Shown: in pieces, positions 1 through 6,132 of the stretch
How the letters are laid out: each line of letters begins with the position of its first letter
Numbering within the stretch: the first letter of the stretch is position 1
Assembly (NCBI GenBank): GCA_964614375.1
Contig: CAZTLI010000277.1
Location: 1-7,254 of the forward strand
Length of the DNA stretch: 7,254 bases
Direction: 5' to 3'
Source: CAZTLI01 sp964614375
GTDB lineage: Bacteria; Chloroflexota; Anaerolineae; Aggregatilineales; Phototrophicaceae
Notes under the pieces: model-generated
Database searches by the model: none
Seen by the model: the letters and a program-made list of their open reading frames with translations, nothing else
Told to the model about the DNA's origin: nothing
Translations under genes and position numbers: made by a program

Positions 1-541
1 CATCGCAGCACCGCAGTTTTTCAAACAAGACCTGCCCCGGATGCGACAGCTACAAAAACAGGTCTCCAAGAAAGTCAAAGATTCTGAGAACCAGCGTCAA
101 GGGGTGCAGCACCTTGCGCGGCGTCACATTCGTATCAGTGACAAACGATTGGACTTTCATTTACAATTGGCGCATGGCTTGTGTGATGAATATGATACGC
201 GCGTCTTTGAAGATTTGAATCTTGATGGCATGAAACGGTTGTGGGGACGCAAAGTATCGGATTTAGGCTTTGCCCGGTTCGTCAAGGTTCTGCAATGGGT
301 GGCATTCAAGCGCGGAAAAGAAGTCCTCTTCATTGACCGCTGGCAACGCACGACAGGAAAATGTTCAGGTTGCGGTCACGAACAAAAGTTAGAATTGAAA
401 GCGCGTGTTTTTAAGTGTAATCGTTGTGGTCTTAACTTAAACCGTGATCACAATGCGGCAGTCAACATTTTAGAGGCGGGGCATCGCCTCATACTGTCTC
501 AGTCGGAAGAAGCCTCTCGTTTAGAGAGCATTCGGCGTTAA
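1..541 (+). CDS. tnpB: TnpB (OrfB), RNA-guided nuclease of an IS200/IS605 element, 5' end cut by window edge
   Basis: The frame is open from base 2, and 179 residues are visible, ending at TAA 539-541. The reading begins with the family's Arg/Lys/Gln-rich segment before the RuvC-II region. Counting from the Met at base 41, the RuvC-II glutamate is E57 in the context VFEDLNLDGM. A four-cysteine zinc ribbon is formed by C108, C111, C126 and C129. The RuvC-III aspartate is D136 in NRDHNAAVNIL. The RuvC-I aspartate must lie upstream of the window. All visible catalytic and zinc residues are intact, with no frameshift or internal stop, so the visible part looks functional. In the family TnpB is an omega-RNA-guided DNA endonuclease that cuts the donor or empty site and favours retention of the element; it is not the transposase itself. 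The cut at the 5' side is a window artefact and says nothing about truncation. Confidence 0.93.
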   Translation, partial: IAAPQFFKQDLPRMRQLQKQVSKKVKDSENQRQGVQHLARRHIRISDKRLDFHLQLAHGLCDEYDTRVFEDLNLDGMKRLWGRKVSDLGFARFVKVLQWVAFKRGKEVLFIDRWQRTTGKCSGCGHEQKLELKARVFKCNRCGLNLNRDHNAAVNILEAGHRLILSQSEEASRLESIRR

Positions 542-550
542 CGTCAGATG

Positions 551-571
551 CCCCTGCCTTCAGGCATGGGG
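551..571 (+). repeat. Right-end hairpin of the IS element
   Basis: CCCCTGCC, then the loop TTCA, then GGCA-T-GGGG. Eight base pairs form with one unpaired T (567) on the 3' arm. A subterminal imperfect hairpin carrying an extrahelical T is the recognition structure for TnpA (Y1 HUH transposase) in IS200/IS605 elements such as IS608. In the RNA it would also be the 3' structural element of an omega RNA. It could secondarily act as a weak transcription block after tnpB, but no T-tract follows. Confidence 0.75.
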
Positions 572-602
572 AGTATGTCACCCCCACCAACTGGTCTATA
601 CT

Positions 603-612
603 GGATGGAGAG
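603..612 (+). promoter_or_regulatory. Ribosome binding site that sets the start of the molybdenum hydroxylase
   Basis: GGATGGAGAG lies just before ATG 617, with GGAG (607-610) six bases from that ATG. The frame stays open back to 548, but those codons run through the IS right end and encode a proline-rich stretch unlike the ferredoxin fold. An in-frame ATG at 605 overlaps the Shine-Dalgarno, so 617 is preferred. Confidence 0.65.
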
Positions 613-616
613 CCTC

Positions 617-3214
617 ATGATTACTTTTTTTCTCAATGGGCGTGAAATTGAATTTGACGGCGACCCCAATTTGCCCTTGTTAACCTATTTGCGTGATGAC
701 GCGGGCATCATGTCGCCGAAGGATGGGTGTGCGCCACAGGCCGCCTGTGGCTGCTGTGTGGTGCAGGTCGATGACAAAGCGGTTTTATCGTGCGTGACGA
801 AGATGGAAAAAGTCGCGGGCAGTCATATCACGACGACGGAGGGCATGGGTGAATATCGCCAGAATGTGTTCGCCAATGCGTTTGTGGCAAAAGGCGGCGT
901 GCAGTGTGGTTTCTGCATTCCCGGCATCGTGATGCAGGCCAACACGCTCATCAATAAAAATCCCGACCCATCCAGAGCCGACATCGAAAAAGCCTTGCAG
1001 CCGCATCTGTGCCGCTGCACTGGTTACAAAAAAATCATCGACTCCATCCAATACGCGGCGGACGCCATCCGCAAAGAGGAAGAAATCCCCCCACCGTCCA
1101 GCGATGGTCGCGCAGGGTCAAAACATCCCAAGTATCAGGCGCAAAAATTCGTCCTCGGACAGCATCATTATGTCGATGATATTCGGCTGGCGGGAATGCG
1201 TCACGGCGCGTTGAAATTCAGCGACCATCCGCGTGCAAAAGTCCTCAAGTTAGATATTTCTGCGGCACAGTCTCATCCGGGCGTGCTGCGGGTATTCACG
1301 GCGAAGGATGTGCCCGGTGACCGTACTATCGGCCTCATCCGCCAGGACTGGCCTTTGATGATTGCCGAGGGCGAGACCACGCGCTATGTCGGCGATGTGC
1401 TGGCGTGTGTCGTCGCTGAGACAGATGCGATTGCCCGCGAAGCCGTTGGCCTCATCACAGTGGATTATGAAGTATTCGAACCTGTCACCGATATGCACGC
1501 GGCACTCAAGGCCGATAGTCCATCTATTCACGCGGGCGGCAATGTGCTGTCGAAAAGCATCACCCAGCGCGGCGATCTCAAACAGGCGAAGGCGCAGTCG
1601 GCCTATATTTCGCATGGCGTGTATCAGACCCAGATGATTGAACACGGCTTCATGGAGCCAGAGGCCTGCATTGCCTATCCCAGAGGCGGCGGCGTGGAAG
1701 TCCTATCGCAAGGACAGGGTGTGTTTGAAGACCGCACACAAATCGCCAAACTGCTGGGACTGCCCGAAAGCGATGTCCGCGTGATTCTCGTGCCCAATGG
1801 CGGCGGCTTCGGCGGCAAGGAAGATTTAAGCGTTCAGGGGCACGCGGCAGTCGCGGCGTATCTGATGCAAGAGACGGTCAAGGTGCGGTTGACGCGCGAC
1901 GAATCGATCATCATGCACCCCAAACGGCATCCCATCTGGATGGACTATACGATTGGCTGCGACGAAAACGGCAAATTGACATTCTGTGTCGGGCGCTTTG
2001 TCGGTGATACAGGCGCGTATGCCTCGGTGGGGATGAAGGTGCTGGAACGTTCCGCTGGTCATGCGACAGGCGCATATAATTTCCCCGTGACCGATATTGA
2101 AAGTACCGCCGTCTATACCAACAATCTGCCCTGCGGCGCGATGCGTGGTTTTGGCGTCAATCAGACGGCCTTCGCGCTCGAAAGCTGCATCGACGATTTG
2201 TGCGAACAGGGCGGATTTGATCGCTGGCAGTTCCGTTATGAGAATGCGCTCAAAGATGGCGATATGACTGCAACCGGACAGGTCATCGAAGGCGGCGCGG
2301 GCGTCCGGGCGACATTGATAGCCGTTAAAGATGCGTTTTATGCTGCCAAATATGCCGGTATCGCCTGTGGTATCAAAAACACGGGGATCGGGAACGGAAT
2401 GCCGGACTCGTCCAAAGTCAAAATCACAATTGTTGCGCCTGATAAGGTCGTCGTCGATCATGGCTGGACGGAAATGGGACAGGGTGTGCATACGATGGCG
2501 CTGCAAACGCTGGTCACTGAAACGGGCATCGACCCCCATTGCATCGAGGTGCGTGTCGATACCCAATCGGAGATGGTCGCGGGGATGACCACCGCCTCGC
2601 GCGGGACATCACTGGTCGGCAATGCCTTAATCGAGGCCGCCAAACAACTGGTCGAAGATTTGAAAACGCACTCCCTGACCGACCTTGTGGGAAGAGAATA
2701 TATAGGCGAATGGGTGGTCGATTGGACGACTAAACCCGGTGCGATGGTCGAGAAGGTCTATACCCACTATTCCTACAGTTATGCCACGCAGCTCGTCACG
2801 CTGGATGACGATGGACAAATCAATAAAATCACCGCCGCCCACGATGCCGGCAAAATCATGAACCCGACGCTGTTTGAAGGCCAACTGGAAGGCTCAATTC
2901 ACATGGGATTGGGTTATGCTATCAGCGAAAATCTGGAACTCGAAGGCGGGCGTCCCAAAAGCACGATGCTGCGAAAGTGTGGCATATTGCGGGCGCGAGA
3001 TATGCCCGACATGGAAGTCATCGGCGTAGAAGTCCCCGACCCGTATGGCCCTTATGGTGCAAAAGGTGTGGGCGAAATTGGCCTCGTGCCGACAGCGGGC
3101 GCAGTCGCCAATGCGTTGTACCAGTTTGATGGCGTCCGTCGTACAACCCTGCCGATGCGTATCCCGAAGCCGCGTCCCACACGGGCAAACGGGCGTAAAA
3201 ATGGTGATTCATAA
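617..3214 (+). CDS. Molybdopterin-dependent hydroxylase, fused [2Fe-2S] and Mo subunits, selenium-dependent xanthine dehydrogenase/XdhD-like
   Basis: The protein has 865 residues. Residues 1-60 are a ferredoxin-like domain whose first [2Fe-2S] ligands are C38, C44, C47 and C59. The helical second [2Fe-2S] domain has C97, C100, C132 and C134 (QCGFC and LCRCTGY). A linker near 155-175 leads to the Mo domain: GGGFGGKE at 395-402, AMRGFG at 508-513, MGQGVH at 620-625, TTASRGTSLVGNA at 658-670, and GAKGVGE at 814-820, whose E820 matches the catalytic glutamate of the family. The enzyme would hydroxylate a purine or other N-heterocycle or aldehyde at Mo and pass electrons to the FeS clusters. There is no FAD domain, so a separate FAD subunit or another acceptor is expected. 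The single-chain order and the conserved C-terminal blocks match, from memory, the selenium-dependent XDH group and E. coli XdhD better than CoxL or XdhB types. The actual substrate and any selenium dependence are inference. No twin-arginine signal is seen, so the protein is cytoplasmic. No partner gene is adjacent in the window. Confidence 0.9.
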   Translation: MITFFLNGREIEFDGDPNLPLLTYLRDDAGIMSPKDGCAPQAACGCCVVQVDDKAVLSCVTKMEKVAGSHITTTEGMGEYRQNVFANAFVAKGGVQCGFCIPGIVMQANTLINKNPDPSRADIEKALQPHLCRCTGYKKIIDSIQYAADAIRKEEEIPPPSSDGRAGSKHPKYQAQKFVLGQHHYVDDIRLAGMRHGALKFSDHPRAKVLKLDISAAQSHPGVLRVFTAKDVPGDRTIGLIRQDWPLMIAEGETTRYVGDVLACVVAETDAIAREAVGLITVDYEVFEPVTDMHAALKADSPSIHAGGNVLSKSITQRGDLKQAKAQSAYISHGVYQTQMIEHGFMEPEACIAYPRGGGVEVLSQGQGVFEDRTQIAKLLGLPESDVRVILVPNGGGFGGKEDLSVQGHAAVAAYLMQETVKVRLTRDESIIMHPKRHPIWMDYTIGCDENGKLTFCVGRFVGDTGAYASVGMKVLERSAGHATGAYNFPVTDIESTAVYTNNLPCGAMRGFGVNQTAFALESCIDDLCEQGGFDRWQFRYENALKDGDMTATGQVIEGGAGVRATLIAVKDAFYAAKYAGIACGIKNTGIGNGMPDSSKVKITIVAPDKVVVDHGWTEMGQGVHTMALQTLVTETGIDPHCIEVRVDTQSEMVAGMTTASRGTSLVGNALIEAAKQLVEDLKTHSLTDLVGREYIGEWVVDWTTKPGAMVEKVYTHYSYSYATQLVTLDDDGQINKITAAHDAGKIMNPTLFEGQLEGSIHMGLGYAISENLELEGGRPKSTMLRKCGILRARDMPDMEVIGVEVPDPYGPYGAKGVGEIGLVPTAGAVANALYQFDGVRRTTLPMRIPKPRPTRANGRKNGDS

Positions 3215-3298
3215 CCGGCACAGCTAGCGAGGTTACGAAACTGTAATCAAAATTGGCGCCGGATTGGACATTTTTGCACAATTTATACAGGCTGCCGG

Positions 3299-3326
3299 TT
3301 GCGTGGTCAGTTGACCTGAATATACT
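3299..3326 (+). promoter_or_regulatory. Candidate promoter for the lipoprotein gene
   Basis: TTGCGT (3299-3304), a 16-base spacer, then TATACT (3321-3326), would start transcription near 3333, about 30 bases before the ATG. The hexamers match the vegetative consensus in 4/6 and 5/6 positions. An overlapping TTGACC (3311-3316) and an upstream TATACA (3284-3289) are alternatives without a well-spaced partner. The rest of the 150-base gap after the hydroxylase stop holds no clear terminator. Confidence 0.4.
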
Positions 3327-3364
3327 GGACATTACCGATCATATTAACAAAGGTGAGCAACGCA

Positions 3365-3901
3365 ATGTTTAAAGGGAAGTCTTTGTTTGTACTAGTATTG
3401 GTGATGTTGATGGCTGTGCTGTTGGCGGCCTGTGGCGGCGGTGGTGATGCAACGCAAGCCCCCGCAGATGACACCTCTTCGGATACGACATCTGATGACA
3501 GCAGTGATGATACCGATGCTTCCAGCGCAGACGGCGATACGGTATCGTTCGGTGTTGCAGCCGGTCAAATGTTCACGGCGACTGTGCCCGACGGCTATAG
3601 CGCTAACGAAGCTGGCGTCCTGAGCAATGGCGAAATCGCTATCGCTGCCGCGCAAGCACCGCTGGGTGGGGCTGACATGGATACGTTTGTCAATGCCGCT
3701 GCCTCCGCTTTGGGTGATGTCGAAACAGCGGAAGTAAACGGACGGACAGTCCTCTATGTCACTCATGCAGGTGGTGTGACGTTGTTTGTATCGCCCGATG
3801 ACACCAACATCATTACGATAACCGCGACACAACTCACTGCCGACCCCGGCGATGCTATCGACGATTTGCTCGCGATTGCGGGTTCGATTGAAGCGCAGTA
3901 A
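3365..3901 (+). CDS. Small secreted lipoprotein with Asp/Ser/Thr-rich tether, function unknown
   Basis: The protein has 178 residues. ATG 3365 is chosen because AAAGGTGA (3349-3356) is a strong Shine-Dalgarno eight bases upstream. A GTG at 3353 lies within that site and would add only four residues. Residues 1-22 are a signal peptide (MFKGK, then a Val/Leu/Met-rich helix) ending in a lipobox L20-A21-A22 before C23, which would be lipidated. Residues 24-58 are Gly followed by a strongly acidic Asp/Ser/Thr spacer. Residues 59-178 form a compact domain of about 120 residues that opens with FTATVPDGYSANEAG, has a central NGRTVLYVT strand and ends in a helix, LLAIAGSIEAQ. The 'vP.Gy... through ...aiagSi' layout recalls PsbP/Mog1-like and similar small lipoprotein domains, but that is a resemblance only. 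The protein would sit on the outer face of the cytoplasmic membrane. It is flanked by its own promoter and terminator, so it is probably monocistronic. Confidence 0.88.
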   Translation: MFKGKSLFVLVLVMLMAVLLAACGGGGDATQAPADDTSSDTTSDDSSDDTDASSADGDTVSFGVAAGQMFTATVPDGYSANEAGVLSNGEIAIAAAQAPLGGADMDTFVNAAASALGDVETAEVNGRTVLYVTHAGGVTLFVSPDDTNIITITATQLTADPGDAIDDLLAIAGSIEAQ

Positions 3902-3962
3902 GTCGCTATCGCTTGTACAGTAGGACAGGCCATTGTCCTGCTGGCACACACTTGTAAACAAC

Positions 3963-4009
3963 CGTGCCCTATTGCAGTCCAACGACTGAAGTAGGGCACG
4001 CGCTATTTT
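3963..4009 (+). terminator. Intrinsic terminator after the lipoprotein gene
   Basis: A nine-base perfect stem, CGTGCCCTA with TAGGGCACG (3963-3971 and 3992-4000), is continued inward by a T-G wobble, a T-A pair, one mismatch and three more pairs (CAG/CTG) around an eight-base loop. It is followed by CGCTATTTTCC with a short T-run. It begins about 60 bases after the stop codon. Read from the other strand, the stem is followed by GTTGTTT, so it may also weakly stop transcription leaving the convergent Nudix gene. Confidence 0.7.
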
Positions 4010-4278
4010 CCTCATGTGCTGCCTCCGAAAAAGCGCAATCCTTTGTATGACAAGCGCAAAAATGGCGTGATTGTGTGTGCGGTGATGACACTTGCGCGGA
4101 TGAACCCCGAAAACGATGAAATTTGCGATTTGCGGCGTTTTCCCACGAATCGACCATACACTGAGCCTGTCTGCTTAGCGAACGCCGATTTAAGCCCATT
4201 TTAGCCGTTCATAGGCCACGCCGACTGTGCGCGTCAATCGCGTCAATCGCTGGCTGATGATGCGGGTTATGCGATAGT
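4010..4278. other. Convergent intergenic region, no supported gene
   Basis: This stretch lies between the terminator and the 3' end of the Nudix gene. Open frames of 62 (+) and 76 (-) codons cross it, but neither has a ribosome binding site or recognisable protein pattern. The one distinct element is a nine-base tandem duplication, GCGTCAATC twice, at 4231-4248, followed by a partial third copy (GC). Nothing else is supported here. Confidence 0.6.
4231..4250. repeat. Short tandem duplication
   Basis: GCGTCAATC occurs at 4231-4239 and again at 4240-4248, then GC continues the pattern. It lies about 30 bases beyond the Nudix stop codon. A small slippage product is the simplest explanation. Confidence 0.7.
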
Positions 4279-4818
4279 TCACGCCCGGGCGCGCAGCAGC
4301 GCCGCAAGTTGATATAGCTCCCCAATATCAGGCCGATTCATGTGACGAAAATTGCGTAGGACTTTATCGAGCGCGATGATTTCAGTGCCGATGATGGGTT
4401 CGCCTTTTGCGGGCTGGATTTTCCCAACCTGTTTCACTTTTCCAAACAGGACGAGAATGGAGAAGCGTGGATGCGGCAAATGGGGACGATAGGGTTCGGG
4501 GGCGGAAGAGATCATATCAAAGTAGCCCATTGGTTGATAGTTGATGATTTCAGCACCCGCTTCTTCGCGCATTTCGCGTCGAATTGCGGTTTCAAAATCT
4601 TCTCCGGGTTCGCGTGTTCCTCCGGGAATTTCCCATTCGCCGTTGGACAGAGTGACGATGAGCCAGCCATCCCGGGTGTAGGGCGCAAGACGGATACTGC
4701 TAATCATAGCTTCAGCGGGCAGTGTGTGCGAAAACTTGAAATAGCCCGCTGCCGCACCCCATCTCAGTTGAAATTTATGTAAGACGGGAAAGTCGTCTGC
4801 TGTAAATATGCTATCCAT
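4279..4818 (-). CDS. Nudix hydrolase
   Basis: The protein has 179 residues. A complete Nudix box runs from G67 to A89: G67-x5-E73-x7-R81-E82-M83-x-E85-E86-x-G88-A89. This is the loop-helix-loop that binds the Mg2+ used to hydrolyse a nucleoside diphosphate linked to another group. The box is preceded by the expected strand NGEWEIPGG (59-67). An N-terminal segment of about 40 residues is not part of the core fold. The substrate cannot be read from the sequence; no hallmark of the NADH, ADP-ribose or MutT subgroups stands out. The start at 4818 gives a sensible protein, but the bases before it (GAAAAG, spaced 11) are only a weak ribosome binding site, so an internal Met such as residue 38 is possible. 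The gene is convergent with the lipoprotein gene and stands alone. Confidence 0.9.
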   Translation of the reverse strand: MDSIFTADDFPVLHKFQLRWGAAAGYFKFSHTLPAEAMISSIRLAPYTRDGWLIVTLSNGEWEIPGGTREPGEDFETAIRREMREEAGAEIINYQPMGYFDMISSAPEPYRPHLPHPRFSILVLFGKVKQVGKIQPAKGEPIIGTEIIALDKVLRNFRHMNRPDIGELYQLAALLRARA

Positions 4819-4897
4819 AGCCGTGTATTCTTTTCAGCCCAATTTATGCACTCACTTCACGCGAAACTATACCACTTTCGCTTTCAGGTTACGCGCT

Positions 4898-4944
4898 GCC
4901 GCCATGCCTCGCGCCGTTTGCGCTGGGCATGAAGCGACGGCGGC
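4898..4944. repeat. Imperfect inverted repeat upstream of the Nudix gene
   Basis: GCCGCC-ATGCC (4898-4908) faces GGCAT (4926-4930) and GGCGGC (4939-4944). The two right-hand blocks are separated by eight unpaired bases. A further GCGC/GCGC pair sits in the loop. It could fold in RNA from either strand, but no T-run follows on either, so it is not a typical terminator. Confidence 0.45.
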
Positions 4945-5017
4945 GTGAAATTGAAAACAGTGCCAGCTCGCAAGCGCCGGGTAAAAACAGGGATGTGCAT
5001 GGACAGTGATGCCCAAA

Positions 5018-5063
5018 AGGACAGAGTGAAAATGTGCCAGCTTGCGCTTACACTTTGTGTCCT
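5018..5063 (-). terminator. Possible hairpin terminator overlapping the end of the small minus-strand ORF
   Basis: On the minus strand, AGGACA...AGTG (5063-5051) pairs with CACT.TGTCCT (5027-5018) across a small internal loop. An AGC-GCAA-GCT mini-hairpin lies in the apical region, and TTTT follows the stem directly. The arrangement fits a weak intrinsic terminator for transcription toward lower coordinates. The stop codon of the 36-codon ORF lies inside the structure. Confidence 0.35.
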
Positions 5064-5158
5064 CCGGCTGTTTTCAGCGCTTCCGTTGATAGTCGCGCCA
5101 ACACGACCTGAATAACTCCGATGATAATTATCCAACCGAACAGCGGCTTGTTGATCAC
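5048..5158 (-). CDS. Possible 36-residue single-helix membrane microprotein
   Basis: A GTG at 5158 opens 36 codons ending at TAA 5050-5048. The translation starts (M/V)INKPLFGW, runs into a strongly hydrophobic stretch (residues 6-21, IIIIGVIQVVLA-like) and ends in a short polar tail, RLSTEALKTAGGHKV. A single N-terminal transmembrane helix with a short tail is typical of real small membrane proteins. A GGGG sits 11 bases before the GTG, a weak and rather distant ribosome binding site. A TGA in frame lies just upstream of the GTG region, so the frame cannot be a longer gene's tail unless that gene is broken. A possible terminator overlaps its end. No family is recognised, and chance is a real alternative. 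Confidence 0.3.
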   Translation of the reverse strand: MINKPLFGWIIIIGVIQVVLARLSTEALKTAGGHKV

Positions 5159-5312
5159 GACGGCTCATACCCCATCAGGCGCATGGGTGGCGGACGCTTG
5201 CATTTTTCGCCGCCAGCATACCCGCTTGGGATAAAATCTCCCCTACCCGATTTGCGATAAATTTTGCCCGCCCCGCGCTGCCGATAGCTGACATAATGCC
5301 AGCAAGTCACCG

Positions 5313-5342
5313 CCCCACCGCACGACAGGGGTCGTGGTGGGG
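5313..5342. repeat. Strong GC-rich hairpin downstream of the Uma2 gene
   Basis: CCCCAC (5313-5318) and CACGAC (5321-5326) pair with GTCGTG (5331-5336) and GTGGGG (5337-5342). This makes a 12-bp stem with a two-base bulge and a four-base loop. It lies about 110 bases past the Uma2 stop on the minus strand. No U-tract follows on either strand. It may be an RNA 3'-end protecting structure or a rho-type pausing site. Confidence 0.5.
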
Positions 5343-5361
5343 GAGGGAGCGGTAGACGTGG

Positions 5362-5409
5362 TTTGGGATATGGTGTATGGACTTAGCACAGCCTCCATTT
5401 GGGATATGG
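5362..5409. repeat. 12-base direct repeat
   Basis: TTTGGGATATGG is at 5362-5373 and again at 5398-5409, 36 bases start to start. The intervening bases are not themselves repeated, so this is neither a tandem array nor a CRISPR. Confidence 0.6.
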
Positions 5410-5451
5410 CACAGGGCGCGAGATTGCACTGCAACGGGCGCGTGGGGCAGC

Positions 5452-6024
5452 TTAAGCGGTGGGCATTTGGGGGAAGATGTCGGCGATTGCCAGCTCAAAT
5501 CCGGGCAAAATATCCGGCGCGGTGAGTGTGCCGTTTTCGTCCAGCACGCGGGCGGATTTCCCGACCTCATGCACTTCAACCGTTTTATCAAATGGGTTGA
5601 CAATCCACACGACGACACCGACAGCTAAATAGCTCGTCAACTTCAGGCGGAGCGTGCGTTGTTCTTCTGGATTGTCCGGGTCGGAGATGACTTCGACCGC
5701 CAGTTCCGGTGGGTTGGGATTGTAACCGTCGGTGGCAAGTTCGGGCTGCCGCACGTAGGAGATAAAGGCCACATCAGGCGCGTAACGATTGCCGCCGACC
5801 CGATAGCCACCCGCCTCACCAGTCACATGCCCGATGTCATTTTTCAGCAGATACATACCGATAAACGTGAGAATTTTTGCCGCGATTTTGGAGACAAACG
5901 GGTTCGACGGCACTTCAAATACCTCTCCGCTGACGAGTTCAAATCGGCTGTCAATATTTTCTGGCAAATTGATGAAGGCCTCGAATTGTGCTGCCGTCAT
6001 CTGTTGTTTGAGTTGTACAGCCAT
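5452..6024 (-). CDS. Uma2-family (DUF820) PD-(D/E)xK endonuclease-like protein
   Basis: The protein has 190 residues, a usual size for the family. The N-terminal part (MTAAQFEAFINLPENIDSRFEL) leads to the typical VSGEVFEV strand. The nuclease-like residues are D84 (YAPDVAF), E111 (ELAVEVISDPD) and K128 (RLKLTSYLAVGV). These are followed by the conserved VVVWIVNP strand (138-144) and the closing LPGFELAIADIF (173-184). The core is intact. Start 6024 is supported by GAGG (6034-6037) nine bases upstream. The family is abundant and often multi-copy in cyanobacteria and Chloroflexota. Its role is unsettled; a structure-specific or restriction-like DNA nuclease is inferred from the fold. A TATACT (minus, 6065-6060) could be its -10 box, but no good -35 accompanies it. 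The gene lies about 255 bases beyond the LmbU-like gene on the same strand, probably in a separate transcript. Confidence 0.9.
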   Translation of the reverse strand: MAVQLKQQMTAAQFEAFINLPENIDSRFELVSGEVFEVPSNPFVSKIAAKILTFIGMYLLKNDIGHVTGEAGGYRVGGNRYAPDVAFISYVRQPELATDGYNPNPPELAVEVISDPDNPEEQRTLRLKLTSYLAVGVVVWIVNPFDKTVEVHEVGKSARVLDENGTLTAPDILPGFELAIADIFPQMPTA

Positions 6025-6116
6025 CGCTTGCTGCCTCGATTACTGATTTTCTTGCTTACAGTATACGCGCATGTGTCAGCTTCTGGCGAATAGAACCGCT
6101 GCCGAAACGTCAAAAC

Positions 6117-6132
6117 CTTGATTCGAATCAAG
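6117..6132. promoter_or_regulatory. 16-bp perfect palindrome, candidate protein-binding site (copy 1)
   Basis: CTTGATTCGAATCAAG is a perfect 16-bp palindrome and an exact copy of the core of the palindrome inside the LmbU-like gene (6574-6589). Similarity extends into both flanks: by eye, 33 of about 40 aligned bases agree, including a shared TGCAA on one side and TTTG on the other (minus strand). It lies roughly 50 bases upstream of the possible -10 box of the Uma2 gene and about 150 bases past the stop of the LmbU-like gene. Binding by the protein encoded next to it is inference. Confidence 0.6.

Larger units (their letters stand above)
1..580 (+). mobile_element. IS200/IS605-group element, right portion with right end
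   Basis: The tnpB reading frame is followed ten bases after its stop by a short imperfect hairpin (551-571) of the kind that marks the right end of IS200/IS605-group elements. The left end, and any tnpA, lie outside the window. The exact 3' boundary is not provable here. A tetranucleotide-type cleavage site around 577-581 (GTCA/TCAC) is plausible, so 580 is an estimate. These elements are single-strand transposons without terminal inverted repeats or target duplications, and none is seen. The 3' end of tnpB together with the right end is, in this family, also the usual source of the omega RNA that guides TnpB. Confidence 0.7.
4819..5451. other. Gene-poor stretch rich in inverted and direct repeats
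   Basis: These 633 bases separate the Nudix and Uma2 genes, which are both on the minus strand. Open frames on both strands (up to 94 codons, 4884-5168 minus) have low-complexity Arg/Ser translations and no convincing start, so I do not call them. The exception is one small candidate at 5048-5158. Imperfect hairpins occur at 4898-4944, 5018-5063 and 5313-5342. GAAAACAG (4953-4960) has its exact inverse at 5068-5075. GTGCCAGCT recurs at about 4960 and 5034. TTTGGGATATGG recurs at 5362 and 5398. A six-base inverted repeat, GCGAAA/TTTCGC (4861-4881), surrounds a minus-strand TATAGT that could be a -10 box for the Nudix gene. Confidence 0.55.

Noticed and set aside
548..616. Upstream extension of the hydroxylase reading frame
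   Set aside because: It runs through the IS right-end hairpin and encodes a proline-rich stretch unlike the ferredoxin fold. ATG 617 has the ribosome binding site.
1826..2566. 246-codon open frame antisense to the hydroxylase
   Set aside because: It lies fully opposite a strongly conserved enzyme, has no recognisable domain, and reflects codon bias of the real gene.
3392..4015. 207-codon open frame antisense to the lipoprotein and terminator
   Set aside because: The translation is Cys/Arg/Ile-rich without domain pattern and crosses the terminator. The sense gene has signal peptide, lipobox and ribosome binding site.
4016..4204. 62-codon frame after the terminator
   Set aside because: No ribosome binding site and no family resemblance, and it begins directly after a terminator.
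4428..4450. Inverted repeat CCTGTTT/AAACAGG containing GTTTCAC, reminiscent of half a parS
   Set aside because: It lies inside the Nudix gene, the full parS palindrome is not formed, and a 7-bp repeat is near chance level.
4884..5168. 94-codon minus-strand frame
   Set aside because: Arg/Ser-rich low-quality translation without start signal. The overlapping 36-codon frame is more protein-like.
5362..5409. CRISPR-like spacing of the 12-base repeat
   Set aside because: Only two copies, a short repeat, no further units and no cas genes.
5307..5628. Overlapping frames of 63-103 codons on both strands around the Uma2 3' end
   Set aside because: Shadows of the Uma2 gene and of the repeat-rich spacer; no ribosome binding sites or motifs.
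5659..6093. 144-codon plus-strand frame opposite the Uma2 gene
   Set aside because: Antisense to a well-supported gene, with no domain.
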